7,180 bases of DNA from Frankiaceae bacterium (GTDB lineage Bacteria; Actinomycetota; Actinomycetes; Mycobacteriales; SCTD01): positions 1 to 7,180 of the forward strand of contig JAJAYV010000020.1 of NCBI GenBank assembly GCA_026786045.1, in the 5' to 3' direction. Both the position numbers and the translations under genes were made by a program. Below the pieces are notes generated by a model. That model saw nothing but the letters and a program-made list of their open reading frames with translations, was not told the DNA's origin and did no database searches. Below are positions 5,808 through 7,180 of the stretch, piece after piece. Position 1 is the first letter of the stretch. Each line of letters starts with the position of its first letter.

Positions 5808-5834
5808 CTGGCACTCGCAAGCGTGGAGTGCCAG
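5808..5834 (+). promoter_or_regulatory. CIRCE-type inverted repeat (candidate HrcA operator)
   Basis: CTGGCACTC (5808-5816), nine bases, then GAGTGCCAG (5826-5834) form a perfect 9-bp inverted repeat. The geometry and core are those of CIRCE (TTAGCACTC-N9-GAGTGCTAA), the heat-shock operator bound by HrcA. The two outer changes on each arm are compensated. It ends 20 bases before the FmdB GTG start and 66 bases from the divergent STAS start. A weak TTGGAC (5779-5784) could be the -35 box of fmdB. Confidence 0.75.
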
Positions 5835-5854
5835 CCCAGCCAGGAGGACCGACC

Positions 5855-6247
5855 GTGCCGACCTACCAGTACGCCTGCACCGCGTGCGACGAGCGCCTGG
5901 AGGCCGTCCAAACCTTCACCGACGCCCCGCTCACCGAGTGCCCGGCGTGCGGCGGAACGCTGCGCAAGGTCTTCAGCGCCGTCGGCGTCGTCTTCAAGGG
6001 CTCGGGCTTCTACAAGACCGACAGCCGCGACAGCAAGAAGGCCGCGGCGAAGGCTCCCGCGGAGGGCGCTGCCGCGTCGACGTCCTCCTCCGACTCGGGC
6101 TCGGGCTCGAAGTCGGACTCGGGCTCGAAGTCGGGCTCGGGCTCGAAGTCGGACTCCGGCTCGGGCTCCGGCAGCACCCCCGCCGCGGCGCCGGCGGCCA
6201 GCAGCACCTCCCGCACCTCTTCGGCCCCGGCGAGCAAGACCGCCTGA
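5855..6247 (+). CDS. FmdB-family zinc-ribbon protein with Ser/Gly/Lys-rich tail
   Basis: This is a 130-residue protein whose first 58 residues form the FmdB/CxxC-CxxC zinc ribbon: PTYQYACTACDERLEAVQTF, then CPACGG (29-34), LRKVFSAVGVVFKGSGFYKTD (split as 36-45 and 46-56). The four cysteines, 8, 11, 29 and 32, should bind one zinc. Family members are small putative regulators. The name comes from the amidase/formamidase cluster, and the molecular role is mostly unproven. The tail (59-130) is disordered: Lys/Ala-rich, then SDSGSGSKSDSGSKS repeats, then Ala/Ser/Thr. The GTG at 5855 was chosen because AGGAGGA lies six bases upstream and the family begins with M-P-x-Y-x-Y. A CIRCE-type operator directly upstream suggests heat-shock control by HrcA, and possibly a role in protein quality control. 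Confidence 0.92.
   Translation: MPTYQYACTACDERLEAVQTFTDAPLTECPACGGTLRKVFSAVGVVFKGSGFYKTDSRDSKKAAAKAPAEGAAASTSSSDSGSGSKSDSGSKSGSGSKSDSGSGSGSTPAAAPAASSTSRTSSAPASKTA
6098..6169 (+). repeat. 18-bp tandem repeat in the FmdB tail
   Basis: Three units, 6098-6115, 6116-6133 and 6134-6151, read G(G/A)CTCGGGCTCGAAGTCG. Units 1 and 3 are identical and unit 2 differs at one base. A fourth, diverged unit follows to 6169. Each unit encodes (G/D)SGSKS, so gain or loss of units keeps the frame. Confidence 0.85.
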
Positions 6248-6260
6248 CCGGTCTGTGGAT

Positions 6261-6280
6261 GCCGCCCCCGACCGGGCGGC
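6261..6280 (+). terminator. GC-rich hairpin downstream of the FmdB gene
   Basis: GCCGCCC (6261-6267) and GGGCGGC (6274-6280) form a perfect 7-bp stem with a 6-base loop, 14 bases after the FmdB stop. No T run follows, as is common in high-GC actinomycetes. A second overlapping stem, GCGGCC/GGCCGC, spans 6276-6292. Confidence 0.4.
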
Positions 6281-6297
6281 CGCTCCGGCCGCGGCCC

Positions 6298-6303
6298 TAG
6301 GGT
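6298..6303 (+). promoter_or_regulatory. mtnP: Leaderless -10 box of mtnP
   Basis: TAGGGT fits TANNNT and ends seven bases before the ATG at 6311. There is no Shine-Dalgarno sequence in that gap, so transcription probably starts at the A of the ATG. No good -35 box is visible. Confidence 0.5.
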
Positions 6304-6310
6304 CGCGCCC

Positions 6311-7114
6311 ATGCAGCAGACGGCGACGCTCGGCGTCATCGGCGGGTCCGGGCTCTACGCCCTGCTCGAGGGCGCCCGGGAGGTCGAGGTGGCGACGCCG
6401 TACGGTCCGCCGAGCGACCCGCTCGTGCTCGGCGAGGTCGGCGGCCGGACCGTCGCGTTCGTCCCCCGCCACGGCCACGACCACCGTTTCCCGCCGCACC
6501 GCATCCCCTATCGGGCCAATCTCTGGGCGCTGCGCAGCCTGGGCGTGCGCCAGGTCCTCGCGCCGTGCGCGGTGGGCGGCCTGCGCGCCGAGCTGGGGCC
6601 CGGCTCGTTGGTCGTGCCGGACCAGCTGGTCGACCGCACCTCCGGCCGGACCCAGACCTTCCACGAGACGGGCGCGGTGCACGTGCCCTTCGCCGAGCCC
6701 TACTGCCCCACCGGCCGGGCCGTCGCGGCGCGGCTGGCCGCCGAGGCCGGCTGGCCCGTCACCGCCGCCGGGACGATGGTCGTCGTCGAGGGGCCGCGGT
6801 TCTCCACCCGCGCCGAGTCGCGCTGGTTCAGCGCGCAGGGCTGGGACGTCGTCAACATGACCGGCCACCCCGAGGCGGTCCTGGCCCGCGAGCTGGCGCT
6901 CTGCTACACCGCCGTCGCCCTCGTCACCGATCTCGACGCGGGGGTGGAGGACGGCCAGACCGTCACCCAGGCCGAGGTGTTCCGCGTCTTCGCCGACAAC
7001 ACCGCGCGGCTGCGGACCCTGCTGCTCGACGTGCTGGCCGCCCTGCCCGAGCAGCGCGACTGCCCCTGCGGCAGTGCGCTCGACGGCATCGCGCTCGACC
7101 TGGAGCTGCCGTGA
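6311..7114 (+). CDS. mtnP: S-methyl-5'-thioadenosine phosphorylase
   Basis: This enzyme cleaves methylthioadenosine, the by-product of polyamine and related synthesis, with phosphate to adenine and methylthioribose-1-phosphate in the cytoplasm. The product has 267 residues, normal for the bacterial MTAP/PNP-2 group. Motifs in order are the phosphate loop VIGGSGLY (9-16), RHGHDHR (53-59), PPHRIPYRANLWAL (61-74), EGPRFST (160-166), NMTGHPEAVLARE (182-194) and LVTDLDAGV (204-212). The base-binding loop differs from human MTAP (NMTTVPE), and the usual Tyr of TDYDAG is Leu here, so purine preference should be tested. The end has DCPCGSALDG (240-249), whose paired cysteines are, from memory, common in actinobacterial members. 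The ATG at 6311 fits the family start and the leaderless -10 box. The stop overlaps the next gene by four bases. Confidence 0.93.
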   Translation: MQQTATLGVIGGSGLYALLEGAREVEVATPYGPPSDPLVLGEVGGRTVAFVPRHGHDHRFPPHRIPYRANLWALRSLGVRQVLAPCAVGGLRAELGPGSLVVPDQLVDRTSGRTQTFHETGAVHVPFAEPYCPTGRAVAARLAAEAGWPVTAAGTMVVVEGPRFSTRAESRWFSAQGWDVVNMTGHPEAVLARELALCYTAVALVTDLDAGVEDGQTVTQAEVFRVFADNTARLRTLLLDVLAALPEQRDCPCGSALDGIALDLELP

Positions 7115-7180
7115 GCGGCCTGTCGCCCCGCGCGCTGCTCCAGGCCGCCGCCCGCCGGCGCGGCCTGCTCGCCGCCGGGC
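7111..7180 (+). CDS. Start of the next gene, N-terminal 23 residues only
   Basis: The GTG at 7111 overlaps the mtnP TGA as GTGA, which indicates translational coupling and one operon. The visible product begins MSGLSPRALLQAAARRRGLL, an Ala/Arg/Leu-rich helix. It could be a basic N-terminus ahead of a membrane or catalytic domain, but the family cannot be told. GGAGCTG lies just before it and may serve as a ribosome binding site. Confidence 0.55.
   Translation, partial: MSGLSPRALLQAAARRRGLLAAG

Noticed and set aside
5703..6860. 385-codon plus-strand frame over STAS, FmdB and mtnP
   Set aside because: It runs one frame off both real genes and gives only Pro/Arg/Ser-rich sequence.
5174..6868. 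Very long minus-strand open frame (564 codons) covering the FmdB and mtnP region
   Set aside because: It is antisense to two well-supported genes and its translation is Arg/Ala/Gly-rich low complexity. High GC removes stops in such shadow frames.
1..7180. tRNA, rRNA, CRISPR array, transposase or IS ends
   Set aside because: I found no cloverleaf, no spaced direct repeats of CRISPR type, no transposase motif and no paired terminal repeats by eye. A computed search would be more reliable.

Overview
The window is very GC-rich, with G/C-ending codons, GTG and ATG starts, F420-type enzyme signatures and TANNNT promoters placed seven bases before start codons. This points to a high-GC actinomycete. 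A Geodermatophilaceae or Frankiales relative is plausible, but that is inferred from general character, not from a marker gene.

Layout. Positions 1-300 hold the N-terminal part of a PadR-family repressor on the minus strand, preceded by a well-formed leaderless promoter. Upstream of it is a 50-residue minus-strand ORF (397-549) with a good ribosome binding site. From about 550 to 1840 there is no intact gene. Instead there are pieces of gene ends: a frameshifted DUF6544-like C-terminus, two copies of a short C-terminal motif, and a fragment resembling an F420-binding split-barrel protein.

Positions 1838-4518 are a compact minus-strand cluster read in the order adhP-like zinc alcohol dehydrogenase, type I glyceraldehyde-3-phosphate dehydrogenase, deazaflavin (F420)-dependent nitroreductase-family protein. 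The GAPDH gene has a single-base deletion and no normal start codon as given. The nitroreductase-family protein has a C-terminal tail that runs antisense over one of the gene fragments. Upstream of adhP are two GGGAC-type motifs resembling DosR/DevR hypoxia-dormancy boxes. Behind them is another decayed minus-strand reading frame (about 4709-5060).

Positions 5377-7180 look like ordinary chromosome. A STAS-domain anti-sigma-factor antagonist (minus) is divergent from an FmdB-family zinc-ribbon protein (plus). A perfect 9-9-9 inverted repeat of CIRCE (HrcA operator) type lies between them, just before the FmdB start. FmdB has an 18-bp tandem repeat coding its Ser/Gly/Lys tail. It is followed by a hairpin, a leaderless methylthioadenosine phosphorylase gene (mtnP), and the overlapping start of a further gene.

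The strongest leads are the CIRCE-type operator in front of fmdB, the DosR-like boxes before adhP, and the GAPDH lesion, which may be a real pseudogene or a sequence error.
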